This document shows positions 51,305 through 64,000 of a stretch of 64,000 bases of DNA, in pieces. Under the pieces are notes generated by a model. It ran no database searches and was not told where the DNA came from. It saw only the letters and a program-made list of their open reading frames with translations. Each line of letters starts with the position of its first letter. Position 1 is the first letter of the stretch. The translations under genes and the position numbers were made by a program. Source of the stretch: Pseudomonas sp. MYb185 (GTDB lineage: Bacteria; Pseudomonadota; Gammaproteobacteria; Pseudomonadales; Pseudomonadaceae); NCBI RefSeq assembly GCF_002979975.1, contig NZ_PCQD01000001.1, positions 186,001-250,000 of the forward strand, read 5' to 3'.

Positions 51305-52685
51305 GGCGATGAACCTGTCGGACCTGCTCAAACCACTCGATGCCACGCTCAATGGCAGCGATGCCCGTTTCGACAGTGTCAGTATCGATGCCCGTCAGGT
51401 ACAACCCGGTGGCCTATTCGTGGCGCTGCCCGGCAGCCGGGTGGACGGGCACGACTTTGTCGCCCAGGCCCGTGCCGCAGGAGCGGCCGCTGCGCTGGTG
51501 GAACGTCCGCTGGCCGATCCGTTGCCACAGTTGGTGGTGCGTGACTGCGAGCTGGCGCTGGGGCAACTGGGCGCGCTCAATCGCGCTGCCTTCAAGGGTC
51601 CGCTGGTGGCCATCACCGGCTCCAGTGGCAAGACCACGGTCAAGGAAATGCTCGCCGCCATCCTGCGCGAGTGCGGTGCGGTACTGGCGACCCGCGGCAA
51701 TCTGAACAACGAACTGGGCGTACCACTGACGCTGCTGGAACTGGCGCCGCAGCACCGCTATGCAGTCGTGGAGATGGGCGCAGCGGCCGTCGGTGACATT
51801 GCCTACAGCATGCGCCTGGCCAGACCCAGCGTCAGTGTGCTGACCAATGCCGGCGTGGCGCATATCGGCCGTTTCGGCAGTGAGCAGGCCATCGCCGAGG
51901 CCAAGGGCGAGATCCTGGCGGGGCTGGACGGCGATGGCCAAGGGGTGATCAACCTCGACAGCCCCTGGTTCGAGAGCTGGTACCAGACCCTGGGTGAACG
52001 CAAGGCCTGGGTATTCAGCATCGCCAACCCGACCGCCGAAGTGCGCGCAGAAGATATCTGCGCCGATCAGCGTGGCTGTCCCGGCTTTGCACTGGTGACG
52101 CCGGTCGGAACGATTGCCGTCCAGCTCAATCTGCTGGGCCGCCACAACGTCGCCAACGCCCTGGCTGCCGCCGGTGCGGCATTGGCCCTGCAGGTGCCGC
52201 TGCAGGCGATCGCCTGCGGCCTGGGCGCGTTGCAACCGGTCGCCGGCCGTGGCCGCAGTCTGCCCGGTCGCCATGGTGCACTGATCATCGATGACAGCTA
52301 CAACGCCAACCCGGCCTCGGTACGCGCGGCCATCGATGTACTGGCCAGTCTCGATGGCCGCCGCGTGCTGGTACTGGGCGATATGGGAGAGCTGGGGGCG
52401 CTGGAGCAGCAGGCGCACCGGGACATCGGCACCTACGCCAGGGACCAGGGCCTGGACGCACTGTATTGCACCGGGCCGCTGTCGGCCCTGGCGGCAGCGG
52501 AATTTGGCGAGGGCGGCAAGGCCTTCGCCGACCGCGGCGCACTGGCCGCCGCACTTGGAACAGAGCTGGACCCGGCAACCCGGGTACTGGTCAAGGGCTC
52601 GCGTAGTGCGGGTATGGAAGAGGTCGTCGCCGCTCTGGTGGAAGGCTCGCAAATTCAGGAAGAGGGCAAGCCTACATGCTGCTGA
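51297..52685 (+). CDS. murF: UDP-MurNAc-pentapeptide synthetase
   Basis: The protein has 462 residues and attaches D-Ala-D-Ala to the tripeptide. The ATP loop is [14 protein letters not shown] (about 106-119). [34 protein letters not shown] and [14 protein letters not shown] are family signatures. The start at 51297 has GGGAGG seven bases upstream and lies inside murE. Its end overlaps mraY by 10 bp. Confidence 0.96.
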   Translation: MLEAMNLSDLLKPLDATLNGSDARFDSVSIDARQVQPGGLFVALPGSRVDGHDFVAQARAAGAAAALVERPLADPLPQLVVRDCELALGQLGALNRAAFKGPLVAITGSSGKTTVKEMLAAILRECGAVLATRGNLNNELGVPLTLLELAPQHRYAVVEMGAAAVGDIAYSMRLARPSVSVLTNAGVAHIGRFGSEQAIAEAKGEILAGLDGDGQGVINLDSPWFESWYQTLGERKAWVFSIANPTAEVRAEDICADQRGCPGFALVTPVGTIAVQLNLLGRHNVANALAAAGAALALQVPLQAIACGLGALQPVAGRGRSLPGRHGALIIDDSYNANPASVRAAIDVLASLDGRRVLVLGDMGELGALEQQAHRDIGTYARDQGLDALYCTGPLSALAAAEFGEGGKAFADRGALAAALGTELDPATRVLVKGSRSAGMEEVVAALVEGSQIQEEGKPTCC

Positions 52686-53758
52686 TACTCGCGCAATACC
52701 TGCAACAATTTCACACCGGCTTCGGTGTATTCCAGTACCTGACCCTGCGTGGCATCTTCGGCGTGCTCACCGCGCTGGGCCTGGCGCTGTTTCTCGGGCC
52801 CTGGATGATCCGCACCCTGCAACTGCGCCAGATCGGCCAGGCAGTGCGCAACGACGGTCCTCAGTCGCACCTGTCGAAGAAGGGCACCCCGACCATGGGC
52901 GGCGCCCTGATCCTGATGGCCATCACCATCAGTACCCTGCTGTGGGCCGACCTGAGCAACCTGTATGTCTGGGTGGTGCTGGGTGTGACCGTCAGCTTCG
53001 GTGCCATCGGCTGGGTGGATGACTATCGCAAGGTGGTGGAAAAGAATTCCCGTGGTCTGCCCTCGCGCTGGAAATACTTCTGGCAGTCGGTGTTTGGTCT
53101 GATCGCCGCCGTGGTGCTGTACATGGCCGCTGACACCCCGGTGGAAACCACGCTGATCGTGCCCTTCTTCAAGAGTGTCGAGTTCCAGCTCGGCGCCTTC
53201 TTCATGGTGCTGACCTATTTCGTCATCGTCGGTTCGAGCAATGCGGTCAACCTGACCGACGGCCTGGATGGCCTGGCGATCATGCCGACGGTGATGGTCG
53301 GTGGTGCGCTGGGCATCTTCGCCTACCTGTCCGGTAACGCGCAGTTCTCCCAGTACCTGCTGATCCCCTATGTACAGGGCTCGGGCGAACTGCTGATCTT
53401 CTGCGGTGCGCTGATCGGCGCCGGGCTCGGCTTCCTGTGGTTCAACACCTATCCGGCCCAGGTATTCATGGGCGACGTCGGCGCGCTGGCGCTGGGGGCG
53501 GCGTTGGGGGTGATCGCGGTGATCATACGCCAGGAGATAGTGCTGTTCATCATGGGTGGCATCTTCGTGGTCGAGACCCTGTCGGTGATCGTGCAGGTGG
53601 CCTCGTTCAAGATGACCGGCCGCCGGGTATTTCGCATGGCGCCGATCCACCACCATTTCGAATTGAAGGGCTGGCCCGAGCCTCGGGTCATCGTGCGGTT
53701 CTGGATCATCACCACGGTTCTGGTGCTGATCGGCCTATCCACCCTGAAGCTGCGTTGA
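52676..53758 (+). CDS. mraY: Phospho-MurNAc-pentapeptide transferase
   Basis: The protein has 360 residues and ten spans. Catalytic motifs are [12 protein letters not shown] (about 67-78), the Asp pair in [24 protein letters not shown], and [14 protein letters not shown] with the HHHFE motif near 325. It makes lipid I from UDP-MurNAc-pentapeptide and undecaprenyl phosphate on the inner face of the membrane. murD follows 10 bp later. Confidence 0.97.
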   Translation: MLLILAQYLQQFHTGFGVFQYLTLRGIFGVLTALGLALFLGPWMIRTLQLRQIGQAVRNDGPQSHLSKKGTPTMGGALILMAITISTLLWADLSNLYVWVVLGVTVSFGAIGWVDDYRKVVEKNSRGLPSRWKYFWQSVFGLIAAVVLYMAADTPVETTLIVPFFKSVEFQLGAFFMVLTYFVIVGSSNAVNLTDGLDGLAIMPTVMVGGALGIFAYLSGNAQFSQYLLIPYVQGSGELLIFCGALIGAGLGFLWFNTYPAQVFMGDVGALALGAALGVIAVIIRQEIVLFIMGGIFVVETLSVIVQVASFKMTGRRVFRMAPIHHHFELKGWPEPRVIVRFWIITTVLVLIGLSTLKLR

Positions 53759-53768
53759 GGAATACAAG

Positions 53769-55118
53769 GTGTCACTGATTTCCACGGACAAGCAACGGAT
53801 CATCGTCGGACTCGGGGTAACCGGTTTATCGGTCGCCCGGTATCTGGCCGGCCGTGGTTTGCCGTTCGCCGTCTGTGATACCCGCGCCAATCCGCCGGGC
53901 GTCGACCAGTTGAAGCGCTTCGCGCCGATGGCCGACCTGTACCTGGGCGAGCTGGATAGCGATCTGCTGTGCAGTGCCGGTGAGCTGATCGTCAATCCCG
54001 GTATTCCCCTGTCGACGCCAGCGATCCAGGCCGCGTTGCAGGCCGGGGTCAGCGTGGTGGGTGATATCGAACTGTTCGCCCGCGAGGCCCGGGCGCCGAT
54101 CATCGCCATCACCGGCTCCAACGCCAAGAGCACCGTGACCACCCTGGTCGGGGCCATGGCAGAGCAGGCCGGCAAGCGGGTGGCGGTTGGCGGCAATATT
54201 GGCACGCCGGCGCTGGATCTGCTGGATGAACAGCCGGATCTGTACGTACTGGAGCTGTCCAGCTTCCAGTTGGAAACCACCCAGGCGCTGAACGCCGAAG
54301 TGGCCACCGTGCTCAACATCAGCGAAGACCATATGGATCGCTATGCCGATCTGGCCGCCTACCATCTGGCCAAGCACCGCATCTTCCGCGGCGTACGGCA
54401 GGTGGTGATCAATCGGGATGATGCGCTGTCCCGCCCGCTGGTGGCCGATCAACTACCGTGCTGGAGCTTCGGCCTGTCGCGTCCCGACTTCAAGGGCTTC
54501 GGCCTGATCGAGCAGGACGGGGAGAAATGGCTGGCCTTCGAGTTCAAGGCGCTGCTGCCGGTGGCCGAGCTGAAGATTCGTGGTGCCCATAATCAGGCCA
54601 ACGCGCTGGCCGCGCTGGCCCTGGGGCATGCCGTCGGCCTGCCGATGCCGGCCATGCTGCAGGCGCTGCGCGAGTTCGCCGGCCTGCCGCACCGCTGCCA
54701 GTGGCTCGGCCAGCATGCCGGTGTGGATTACTACGATGACTCCAAGGCGACCAATGTCGGTGCGGCATTGGCCGCGATCGAGGGCTTCGGCAGTGATCTG
54801 CAGGGCAAACAGATACTGATCGCCGGCGGCGATGGCAAGGGCGCTGATTTCTCGGCACTGGTCGAGCCGGTCAGTCGCCTGTGCCGCGCGGTGATCCTGC
54901 TGGGTCGTGATGCGCCGGTGCTGGAGCAGGCGCTGGCTGAGCATGTGCCGGTGCAGCGTGTGACCAACCTGGATGAGGCGGTGGCCGCCGCCGCTGCGGT
55001 GGCCGAGCCGGGCGATGCCGTGCTGCTGTCGCCGGCCTGTGCCAGCCTGGACATGTTCCGCAATTTCGAAGAGCGTGGCCGGTTGTTCGCCGCCGCGGTC
55101 GGGAGGCTGCCGGCATGA
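53769..55118 (+). CDS. murD: UDP-MurNAc-L-alanine:D-glutamate ligase
   Basis: The protein has 449 residues. It starts at GTG with GAGGA seven bases upstream. The ATP loop reads ITGSNAKST (114-122), with Ala119 where many MurD have Gly, a variant usual in pseudomonads. The motifs LELSSFQLE, NISEDHMDRY, YDDSKATNVGAALAAI and GGDGKGADFS follow. It adds D-glutamate, the second stem residue. It overlaps ftsW by 4 bp. Confidence 0.96.
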   Translation: MSLISTDKQRIIVGLGVTGLSVARYLAGRGLPFAVCDTRANPPGVDQLKRFAPMADLYLGELDSDLLCSAGELIVNPGIPLSTPAIQAALQAGVSVVGDIELFAREARAPIIAITGSNAKSTVTTLVGAMAEQAGKRVAVGGNIGTPALDLLDEQPDLYVLELSSFQLETTQALNAEVATVLNISEDHMDRYADLAAYHLAKHRIFRGVRQVVINRDDALSRPLVADQLPCWSFGLSRPDFKGFGLIEQDGEKWLAFEFKALLPVAELKIRGAHNQANALAALALGHAVGLPMPAMLQALREFAGLPHRCQWLGQHAGVDYYDDSKATNVGAALAAIEGFGSDLQGKQILIAGGDGKGADFSALVEPVSRLCRAVILLGRDAPVLEQALAEHVPVQRVTNLDEAVAAAAAVAEPGDAVLLSPACASLDMFRNFEERGRLFAAAVGRLPA

Positions 55119-56293
55119 TCCTCACCGACGTCATGCAACGCTCACTGGCACCGCTGCTCGGCGAGCGCCGCTTCGATATGGACCTGCCGCTGCTGGTCGG
55201 TGGGCTGGCGTTGCTCGGTCTGGGACTGGTGATGGTTACCTCCGCCTCCATGGAAGTGGCCGCCGGACAACTGGGCAATCCCCTCTACTATATGAACCGC
55301 CAACTGGTGTACATGATCATCGGCGTGCTGGCGATGCTGGCGACGCTGGCGGTGCCGGTCGGGCTGTGGGAGCAGTTCCGCTTCCCGCTGCTGTTCCTCG
55401 GCTTCGCGCTGCTGATCGCGGTACTGATCCCAGGCGTCGGTCGCGAGGTCAATGGCAGCTGGCGCTGGATCGCGGTCGGGCCGATCAACGTGCAACCGTC
55501 GGAGCTGGCCAAGCTGTTTGCCGTGGTGTTCCTGGCCGGCTACCTGGTGCATCGCCGGGACGAGGTCAAGGAGGAGTGGTTCGGCTTCATCAAGCCCTTC
55601 ATGGTGCTCGGGCCGATGGCCTGGCTGCTGATCATCGAGCCGGATTTCGGCGCCACGGTGGTACTCATGGGCGCGGCCACCGGCATGCTGTTCCTCGGCG
55701 GTGTCGGGCTGTTCCGTTTCACCCTGCTGTTCGGCTCGCTGGGTGGCCTGGCGGCGCTGCTGGTGCTGTTCGAACCCTATCGTCTGCAGCGGCTGACCGG
55801 TTTCCTCAACCCCTGGAACGACCCCTACGGTACCGGCTACCAGCTGACCCAGGCGCTGATCGCCTTCGGCCGCGGCGAATGGCTGGGTACCGGCCTGGGC
55901 AACAGCATCCAGAAACAGTTCTACCTGCCCGAAGCGCATACCGATTTCGTGTTCGCGGTACTGGCCGAGGAGCTGGGCCTGATCGGTGCCCTGGCCGCCT
56001 TCGCGCTGCTGATCTTCGTCGCGGTGCGGGCTCTGTACATCGGCCTGTGGGCGGAAAAGGCCGGGCGTTATTTCTCCGCCTATCTGGCCTACGGCCTGGC
56101 GATCATGTGGTGCGGCCAGGTGCTGATTAACGTCGGGGTGAACGTCGGTCTGCTGCCGACCAAGGGGTTGACCTTGCCGTTCCTCAGTTATGGCGGCAGT
56201 TCGCTGGTGGTCTGCTGCATCAGTCTGGGACTGCTGTTGCGCATCGACTGGGAGCGCCGGCAGGCGCTACGGGAGGCTGCCGATGGCCAGTAA
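55115..56293 (+). CDS. ftsW: Peptidoglycan glycosyltransferase FtsW
   Basis: The protein has 392 residues and ten spans of the SEDS family. Signatures are NGSWRWIAVGPINVQPSELAKL (about 110-131), IEPDFGATVVLMGAATGML with the Asp required for activity in SEDS proteins (near 175), the GTGLGNSIQKQFYLPEAHTDFVFAVLAEELG region (249-280, cited by position), and LLPTKGLTLPFLSYGGSS. It polymerises septal glycan with FtsI. GGGAGG precedes the start. It overlaps murG by 11 bp. Confidence 0.97.
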   Translation: MILTDVMQRSLAPLLGERRFDMDLPLLVGGLALLGLGLVMVTSASMEVAAGQLGNPLYYMNRQLVYMIIGVLAMLATLAVPVGLWEQFRFPLLFLGFALLIAVLIPGVGREVNGSWRWIAVGPINVQPSELAKLFAVVFLAGYLVHRRDEVKEEWFGFIKPFMVLGPMAWLLIIEPDFGATVVLMGAATGMLFLGGVGLFRFTLLFGSLGGLAALLVLFEPYRLQRLTGFLNPWNDPYGTGYQLTQALIAFGRGEWLGTGLGNSIQKQFYLPEAHTDFVFAVLAEELGLIGALAAFALLIFVAVRALYIGLWAEKAGRYFSAYLAYGLAIMWCGQVLINVGVNVGLLPTKGLTLPFLSYGGSSLVVCCISLGLLLRIDWERRQALREAADGQ

Positions 56294-57345
56294 GGTGCTG
56301 ATCATGGCTGGCGGTACCGGCGGACACGTGTTCCCGGCGCTGGCCTGCGCCCGCCTGCTGCAGCAGCAGGGCTACGAGGTGCACTGGCTGGGCACCCGCC
56401 GCGGCATCGAGGCCGAGCTGATTCCGGCAGCGCATATACCGGTGCACTACATCGATATCCAGGGCCTGCGTGGCAAGGGCAAGGCCGATCTGCTCAAGGC
56501 GCCGGTACGGGTGCTGCGCGCGCTGTGGCAGTCGCTCAAGGTGGTACGCCAGCTGCAGCCGGTGTGTGTGCTGGGTGCCGGCGGTTATGTCACCGGCCCG
56601 GGCGGCGTGGCGGCCTGGTTGCGGCGCATCCCGCTGGTGATCCATGAACAGAATGCCGTGGTCGGTACCACCAACCGGCTGCTGGCGAAACTGGCGGCGC
56701 GCCGCTGCGAAGGCTTCGAGGGCAGCTTTGCCGACGACGCCCGGCGTCGCAGCACCGGCAATCCGGTGCGCGCGGAGATCTTCCAGGTGCCGCCGATGAG
56801 CTGGGATGGCAGCCGCCCGCCACGTCTGCTGGTGCTGGGCGGCAGCCTGGGGGCCTTGCCGCTGAACGAGCTGCTGCCCGAAGCGCTGGCCCTGTTGCCC
56901 GCCGCGCAGCGCCCGGAAGTGCGCCACCAGTGCGGCAAGCAGCATGTGCAGGCAGCCCGCGAGCGCTATGCCGGTGCCGGCGTCAGCGCCGAGGTGGAAG
57001 CCTTCATTGCCGATATGGCCGAGGCCTATGCCTGGGCCGATGTGGTGGTCTGCCGCGCCGGCGCATTGACCGTGGCCGAACTGGCCGCCGCTGGCCGGCC
57101 GTCGCTGTTGATCCCGCTGCCGCATGCCATCGATGACCACCAGAGCGCCAATGCGCGCTACCTGGCCGATCGCGGAGCAGCCGAGCTGCTGCCGCAGAAG
57201 ACCCTTACCGCCGCGCTGCTGGCGCAGCGGCTCGAGAACCTGTTTACCCAACCGGAGACTGTACGACTGATGGCAGACCATGCCCGCAACCAGGCCAGAC
57301 CCGACGCAACAGCGGACGTGGTTCGCGCCTGCCTGGAGGTTGCCC

Positions 57346-57356
<11 letters not shown>
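56283..57356 (+). CDS. murG: Lipid II synthase MurG
   Basis: The protein has 357 residues and a GT-B fold. The N-terminal loop [14 protein letters not shown] (8-21), [51 protein letters not shown] and [24 protein letters not shown] are family signatures. It transfers GlcNAc from UDP-GlcNAc to lipid I on the inner membrane face. The start at 56283 fits the family N-terminus and lies within ftsW. Confidence 0.97.
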
Positions 57357-59726
<2,370 letters not shown>

Positions 59727-59735
59727 GGAACAGCG

Positions 59736-60599
59736 ATGTTGGGGCTGATGATACGGGACCAGCGCGCAGGCAGAACTGCGGGACGGCGCCATTCGCCGAA
59801 CCGTGGCGCTGTGCGCGTCACCCCGCCGGCCCCGCGCAGCTGGCCGCGCCTGGCGTTGCCGTCATGGCAGGGAGCGGGCAAGCGGGTGCAGCAGCTGCTC
59901 TGGCCTTTGCTGCTGGTGATCCTGGGCATGGGCCTGTACGAACTGGCGAACCGCCTGCAGCCGCTGGCACAGCGGCCGATCAGCCTGATCAGCGTCGAGG
60001 GTGATCTGCAGTACATCGATCGGGATTCGGTACATCAGGCCATCGCCCCGTATCTGGACGAAAGCCTGTTGACTATCGATCTGGACGCGCTGCGCACCGA
60101 CCTGCTGGGCATGCCCTGGGTTGCCGGCGCGGCAGTGACCCGGGTCTGGCCGGACCAGTTGGTGATCACCCTGGACGAACATCTGCCAGTGGCGCGCTGG
60201 GGCGATACGGCGCTGCTGAACAACGCCGGTCGTGCCTTCGCGCCGGAGCGGATCGACAGCTTCCGCGGGCTGCCGCAGTTGAACGGCCCGGAGCGCGCCA
60301 AGGAGAGGGTGATGCAGACCTACCAGCAGTTCAATCGGCTGCTGCGGCCCTATGGCCATGGTGTGGCGCGACTGGAAATGCGTGACCGCGGCAGCTGGTT
60401 CCTGACCACCCGCGAGGGTATCGAGATCCTGTTGGGGCGTGATGATGTGGTGGAAAAAATGCAGCGGTTCCTGGCCATCGACAAGTTGATGTTGTCCGAA
60501 CGCCGCGAACTCATAGCGCGGGTCGACCTGCGCTACAGCAATGGCATGGCAGTGGCGTGGCGCGAGCCAGCGACGGTTGAAACGGGGAGTAACGAGTAA
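59736..60599 (+). CDS. ftsQ: Cell division protein FtsQ
   Basis: The protein has 287 residues. A basic cytoplasmic N-terminus of about 50 residues precedes one span (about 52-70). A POTRA domain (ISLISVEGDLQYIDRDSVHQAI, about 83-104) follows, and then the beta domain with LPQLNGPERAKERVMQTY. It links FtsBL with the divisome. GAGGAA lies seven bases upstream of the start. Confidence 0.95.
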   Translation: MLGLMIRDQRAGRTAGRRHSPNRGAVRVTPPAPRSWPRLALPSWQGAGKRVQQLLWPLLLVILGMGLYELANRLQPLAQRPISLISVEGDLQYIDRDSVHQAIAPYLDESLLTIDLDALRTDLLGMPWVAGAAVTRVWPDQLVITLDEHLPVARWGDTALLNNAGRAFAPERIDSFRGLPQLNGPERAKERVMQTYQQFNRLLRPYGHGVARLEMRDRGSWFLTTREGIEILLGRDDVVEKMQRFLAIDKLMLSERRELIARVDLRYSNGMAVAWREPATVETGSNE

Positions 60600-60601
60600 T
60601 C

Positions 60602-61834
60602 ATGGCAAGCAAGCAGGGTAGCAGGATGATCGTCGGGCTGGATATCGGCACCTCCAAGGTGGTCGCTCTGGTCGGCGAGATAGGTGCCGACGGCGAGTTG
60701 GAAATCGTCGGTATCGGTTCGCATCCGTCCCGGGGGATGAAGAAGGGCGTGGTGGTGAATATCGAGTCCACCGTGCAGTCCATCCAGCGCGCCATCGAAG
60801 AGGCGGAGCTGATGGCTGGCTGCCAGATTCACTCGGTGTTCGCCGGCATCGCCGGCAATCACATCCGCAGCATGAACTCCCATGGCATCGTTGCCATCCG
60901 CGAAGGCGAGGTGGTGCAGGCGGATATCGAGCGGGTACTGGATGCGGCCCAGGCGGTGGCCATTCCCGCCGACCAGAAGGTGCTGCACATCCTGCCGCAG
61001 GAATATGTGATCGATAACCAGGAAGGCGTGCGCGAGCCGCGTGGCATGTCCGGGGTGCGGCTGGAGGCCAAGGTGCACCTGGTGACCTGCGCGATGAACG
61101 CGGTGCAGAACATCGAGAAGTGCATCCGTCGCTGCGGCCTGGAGGTCGAGGACGTGATCCTCGAACAACTGGCTTCCAGCTACTCGGTGCTCACCGAGGA
61201 CGAGAAGGAGCTGGGCGTGTGCATGGTCGACGTCGGCGGTGGTACCACCGATATCGCCATCTTCACCGAAGGCGCCATCCGCCATACCGCGGTGATTCCG
61301 ATCGCTGGCGACCAGGTCACCAATGACATCGCCATGGCGCTGCGCACCCCGACCCAGCATGCCGAAGAGATCAAGATCCGCTACGCCTGTGCGCTGGCCA
61401 AACTGGCCGGCCCCGAGGAAACCATCAAGGTCCCGAGTGTTGGCGAGCGGCCACCGCGTGACCTGTCGCGCCAGGCACTGGCCGAGGTGGTCGAGCCGCG
61501 TTACGACGAGCTGTTCACCCTGATCCAGGCCGAGCTGCGCCGTTCAGGGTACGAAGACATGATACCGGCCGGCATCGTATTGACCGGCGGCACCGCCAAG
61601 ATGGAAGGCGCCGTCGAACTGGCCGAAGAGATATTCCACATGCCGGTACGCCTGGGCGTGCCGCAGGAATTCAAGGGACTGGCTGATGTGGTGCGCAATC
61701 CCATCTACTCCACCGGAGTAGGGTTGCTGCACTACGGCATGAAGCACCATGCCGACGGAGGTCACAGTAGTTCGGAGCAGAGCAGGGAGTCACCGCTGAT
61801 CAAGGTGAAGCGGTGGTTCAAGGGGAATTTTTAA
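60602..61834 (+). CDS. ftsA: Cell division protein FtsA
   Basis: The protein has 410 residues and an actin-like fold: IVGLDIGTSKVVALVGEI (about 10-27), SYSVLTEDEKELGVCMVDVGGGTTDIAIF (about 196-224), and IVLTGGTAKMEGAVELAEEIF. The C-terminal SPLIKVKRWFKGNF is the amphipathic membrane-targeting helix. It anchors FtsZ polymers to the membrane. It begins 2 bp after ftsQ. Confidence 0.97.
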   Translation: MASKQGSRMIVGLDIGTSKVVALVGEIGADGELEIVGIGSHPSRGMKKGVVVNIESTVQSIQRAIEEAELMAGCQIHSVFAGIAGNHIRSMNSHGIVAIREGEVVQADIERVLDAAQAVAIPADQKVLHILPQEYVIDNQEGVREPRGMSGVRLEAKVHLVTCAMNAVQNIEKCIRRCGLEVEDVILEQLASSYSVLTEDEKELGVCMVDVGGGTTDIAIFTEGAIRHTAVIPIAGDQVTNDIAMALRTPTQHAEEIKIRYACALAKLAGPEETIKVPSVGERPPRDLSRQALAEVVEPRYDELFTLIQAELRRSGYEDMIPAGIVLTGGTAKMEGAVELAEEIFHMPVRLGVPQEFKGLADVVRNPIYSTGVGLLHYGMKHHADGGHSSSEQSRESPLIKVKRWFKGNF

Positions 61835-61935
61835 CAGACCCGCAGAAGCGGGCACCCGGGTAATCCGGGATGGCAGTAACCACGAAACGAAACAAAACGA
61901 AACAAGACGAGTATCGAACTCGAGGAGATGGGACC

Positions 61936-63105
61936 ATGTTTGAATTGATCGATAACCTCCCGCAAAACGCGGTAATCAAAGTCGTCGGCGTTGGTGGTGG
62001 TGGCGGTAACGCGCTCCAGCACATGGTGATCAACAACGTTGAAGGCGTCGACTTCATCTGCGCCAACACCGATGCGCAGGCACTCAAGAACATGACCGCA
62101 CGTACCGTGCTGCAGCTGGGCTCGGCGGTGACCAAGGGCCTGGGCGCCGGCGCCAACCCGCTGATCGGCCGTGAAGCGGCGATCGAGGACCGCGAGCGCA
62201 TCGCCGAAGTGCTGCAGGGTTCGGATATGGTGTTCATCACCGCCGGCATGGGCGGCGGTACCGGTACCGGTGCCGCACCGATCGTGGCCGAAGTGGCTCG
62301 CGAAATGGGCATTCTGACCGTGGCGGTAGTGACCAAGCCGTTCCCCTTCGAAGGGCGCAAGCGCATGCAGATCGCCGAAGAGGGCATCCGTGAGCTGGGT
62401 CAGCACGTCGACTCGCTGATCACCATCCCCAACGAGAAGCTGCTCACCGTGCTGGGCAAGGACGCCAGCCTGCTGTCTGCCTTCAGCAAGGCCAACGACG
62501 TGCTGCTGGGTGCGGTCCAGGGCATCGCCGACCTGATCATCCGTCCCGGCATGATCAACGTCGACTTCGCCGACGTGAAGACCGTCATGAGCGAAATGGG
62601 TATGGCCATGATGGGTACCGGCCACGCCAGCGGCCCGAACCGTGCCCGTGAAGCGGCCGAAGCGGCGATCCGCAGCCCGCTGCTGGAAGACGTCAACCTG
62701 ATGGGCGCCCGTGGCATCCTGGTCAATATCACTGCTGGTCCCGACCTGTCACTGGGTGAGTTCTCCGAAGTGGGTAACACCGTCGAGGAGTTCGCTTCGG
62801 AAACCGCCACCGTGGTGGTCGGCACCGTGATCGACCCCGAGCTGCGTGATGAACTGCGGGTTACCGTGGTCGCCACCGGTCTGGGTGCGCGTATCGAGAA
62901 GCCGATCAAGGTGGTGGACAATACCGCTGCGCCGCAGCCCGTTCGTCAGTCTGAAACCACTGCGCCGAACTATCGCGACCTGGACCGTCCGACCGTCATG
63001 CGCAACTCCGGTGGTGGCCACGCGACAGCGGCACGCCTGAGTCAGCCGGCGGAAGATCTGGATTATCTGGACATTCCAGCGTTCCTGCGTCGGCAAGCCG
63101 ATTGA
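61936..63105 (+). CDS. ftsZ: Cell division protein FtsZ
   Basis: The protein has 389 residues and is the tubulin-like GTPase that forms the Z-ring. The GTP signature GGGTGTG is at 106-112, the N-terminal [14 protein letters not shown] is at about 15-28, and the T7 loop [15 protein letters not shown] carries the catalytic Asp. A variable linker ends in the conserved tail [14 protein letters not shown], which binds FtsA and ZipA. The start at 61936 is preceded by GAGGAG; the frame upstream reads through an A-rich spacer. The gap to ftsA (101 bp) is the largest in the cluster before it. Confidence 0.98.
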   Translation: MFELIDNLPQNAVIKVVGVGGGGGNALQHMVINNVEGVDFICANTDAQALKNMTARTVLQLGSAVTKGLGAGANPLIGREAAIEDRERIAEVLQGSDMVFITAGMGGGTGTGAAPIVAEVAREMGILTVAVVTKPFPFEGRKRMQIAEEGIRELGQHVDSLITIPNEKLLTVLGKDASLLSAFSKANDVLLGAVQGIADLIIRPGMINVDFADVKTVMSEMGMAMMGTGHASGPNRAREAAEAAIRSPLLEDVNLMGARGILVNITAGPDLSLGEFSEVGNTVEEFASETATVVVGTVIDPELRDELRVTVVATGLGARIEKPIKVVDNTAAPQPVRQSETTAPNYRDLDRPTVMRNSGGGHATAARLSQPAEDLDYLDIPAFLRRQAD

Positions 63106-63138
63106 TGGATTCAATCGGTTGGATAGGGCTGATTAGTG

Positions 63139-63182
63139 TTCAACAAAGGCGAAATTTGCTATGCTACGCGCCACTTGTTGAA
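63139..63182 (+). promoter_or_regulatory. lpxC extended -10 promoter within an inverted repeat
   Basis: TGCTATGCT (63157-63165) is an extended -10 element 52 bases before lpxC; the -35 is weak. TTCAACAA (63139-63146) and TTGTTGAA (63175-63182) form a perfect 8-bp inverted repeat around it. Confidence 0.55.
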
Positions 63183-63217
63183 AATTATTCGCAACTAGAG
63201 CGGAAGCCAGTTCAAGC

Positions 63218-64000
63218 ATGATCAGACAACGCACACTGAAGAACATCATCCGGGCCACCGGTGTTGGCCTGCATTCGGGTGAGAAGGTCTATCTCACCCT
63301 GAAACCGGCGCCTGTGGACAGCGGAATCGTGTTCCGTCGGACCGATCTCGACCCCGTGGTCGAGATCCCGGCGCGTGCGGAGTTCGTCGGCGAAACCACC
63401 ATGTCCACCACCCTGGTCAAGGATGGAGTCAAGGTGGATACAGTCGAGCACTTGCTGTCTGCCATGGCCGGTCTGGGTATCGACAACGCCGTGGTGGAGC
63501 TCAGTGCACCCGAGGTGCCGATCATGGATGGCAGTGCCGGACCCTTCGTGTTCCTGATTCAGTCAGCGGGCATCGAAGAGCAGGAGGCACCGAAACAGTT
63601 CATACGCATCAAGCGTGAAATCACTGTCGAGGAAGATGGCAAGACGGCTACCTTCGTTCCCTTCGAGGGCTTCAAGGTATCGTTCGGCATCGACTTCGAT
63701 CATCCGGTCTTCCGTGGCCGGAGTCAGTTCGCCAGCGTGGATTTCTCCAGCACTTCCTTCGTCAAGGAAGTCAGTCGTGCGCGCACCTTCGGGTTCATGC
63801 GCGACATCGAACACCTGCGTTCGCAGAATCTGGCGCTGGGTGGCAGCGTGGATAACGCCATCGTGGTGGATGAGTATCGTGTACTCAACGAAGACGGCCT
63901 GCGGTACGAGGACGAGTTCGTCAAGCACAAGATTCTCGATGCCATCGGTGATCTTTATCTGCTGGGCAAGAGCCTGGTGGGTGAGTTCCGCGGCTTCAAG
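63218..64000 (+). CDS. lpxC: UDP-3-O-acyl-N-acetylglucosamine deacetylase, 3' end outside window
   Basis: 261 residues are visible of an expected total of about 303. It is the zinc deacetylase that commits UDP-GlcNAc derivatives to lipid A. The zinc ligand His78 is in VEHLLSAM, and the second His and Asp lie in [14 protein letters not shown] near 236-241. The Phe-rich FVFLIQ and [10 protein letters not shown] segments are typical. The start begins [11 protein letters not shown]. The catalytic His further on is beyond the window edge. It closes the dcw cluster, as usual in gammaproteobacteria. Confidence 0.97.
   Translation, partial: MIRQRTLKNIIRATGVGLHSGEKVYLTLKPAPVDSGIVFRRTDLDPVVEIPARAEFVGETTMSTTLVKDGVKVDTVEHLLSAMAGLGIDNAVVELSAPEVPIMDGSAGPFVFLIQSAGIEEQEAPKQFIRIKREITVEEDGKTATFVPFEGFKVSFGIDFDHPVFRGRSQFASVDFSSTSFVKEVSRARTFGFMRDIEHLRSQNLALGGSVDNAIVVDEYRVLNEDGLRYEDEFVKHKILDAIGDLYLLGKSLVGEFRGFK

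Overview
The window is about 64 kb of GC-rich chromosome from a gammaproteobacterium, most likely a member of the Pseudomonadaceae. The evidence is the run rplM-rpsI-petABC-sspAB-(BON lipoprotein)-diaA-yraN-lpoA-rsmI-rnpB-mraZ followed by the whole division and cell wall (dcw) cluster, which is the usual pseudomonad order, plus pseudomonad-type protein variants such as SNAKST in MurD. A Halopseudomonas-like species is plausible, but this is inferred from general appearance and not tested. Genes are densely packed, often with 1-4 bp stop/start overlaps, and most are core genes.

Layout. 1-2616: a truncated Gly-rich lipoprotein gene, a 4 x 111-bp palindromic tandem array, and a small exported protein gene. 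2869-9825: a P-type cation ATPase, a SnoaL-like protein with a nitronate monooxygenase-like flavoprotein, a ytoQ-padR pair, and a Sco1/CtaG pair for cytochrome oxidase assembly. 10042-18349: leuA with a candidate leader peptide, a YbdG-type mechanosensitive channel, xseA, and guaB-guaA. 18619-27830: an iron-uptake island. It holds a META/DUF4377 lipoprotein, a FecI-type sigma factor, a FecR-type anti-sigma factor, a TonB-dependent siderophore receptor with signalling domain, and a tightly overlapping inner-membrane/periplasmic operon (PepSY protein, DUF3649, DUF3325 fusion, Cys-containing exported protein, TSUP permease). 27925-32816: an AEC permease, a four-gene Mce/Mla-type lipid ABC transporter on the minus strand, and a YhcB/ZapG-like protein. 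32966-35925: an alpha/beta hydrolase, zapE and an aldo/keto reductase.

36188-46099 holds ribosomal proteins L13/S9, the cytochrome bc1 complex, SspAB, a DolP-like/DiaA/YraN/LpoA minus-strand operon, RsmI and RNase P RNA. 46404-64000 is the dcw cluster from mraZ to a truncated lpxC. It has a textbook sigma-70 promoter and three 10-bp-spaced MraZ boxes at its head. The dcw genes supply nearly all of cytoplasmic peptidoglycan precursor synthesis (MurC-F, MraY, MurG, Ddl), the septal synthase (FtsW/FtsI), its regulators (FtsL/FtsQ) and the Z-ring (FtsA/FtsZ). LpoA nearby activates PBP1A, and ZapE, DiaA and YhcB add further links to division and replication.

The less ordinary parts are the palindromic repeat family found at four loci, the candidate leuA attenuator, the operator-like half-site cluster over the SnoaL/NMO promoter, and the translationally coupled iron-release operon. 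No tRNA, rRNA, CRISPR array, prophage or insertion sequence was recognised.
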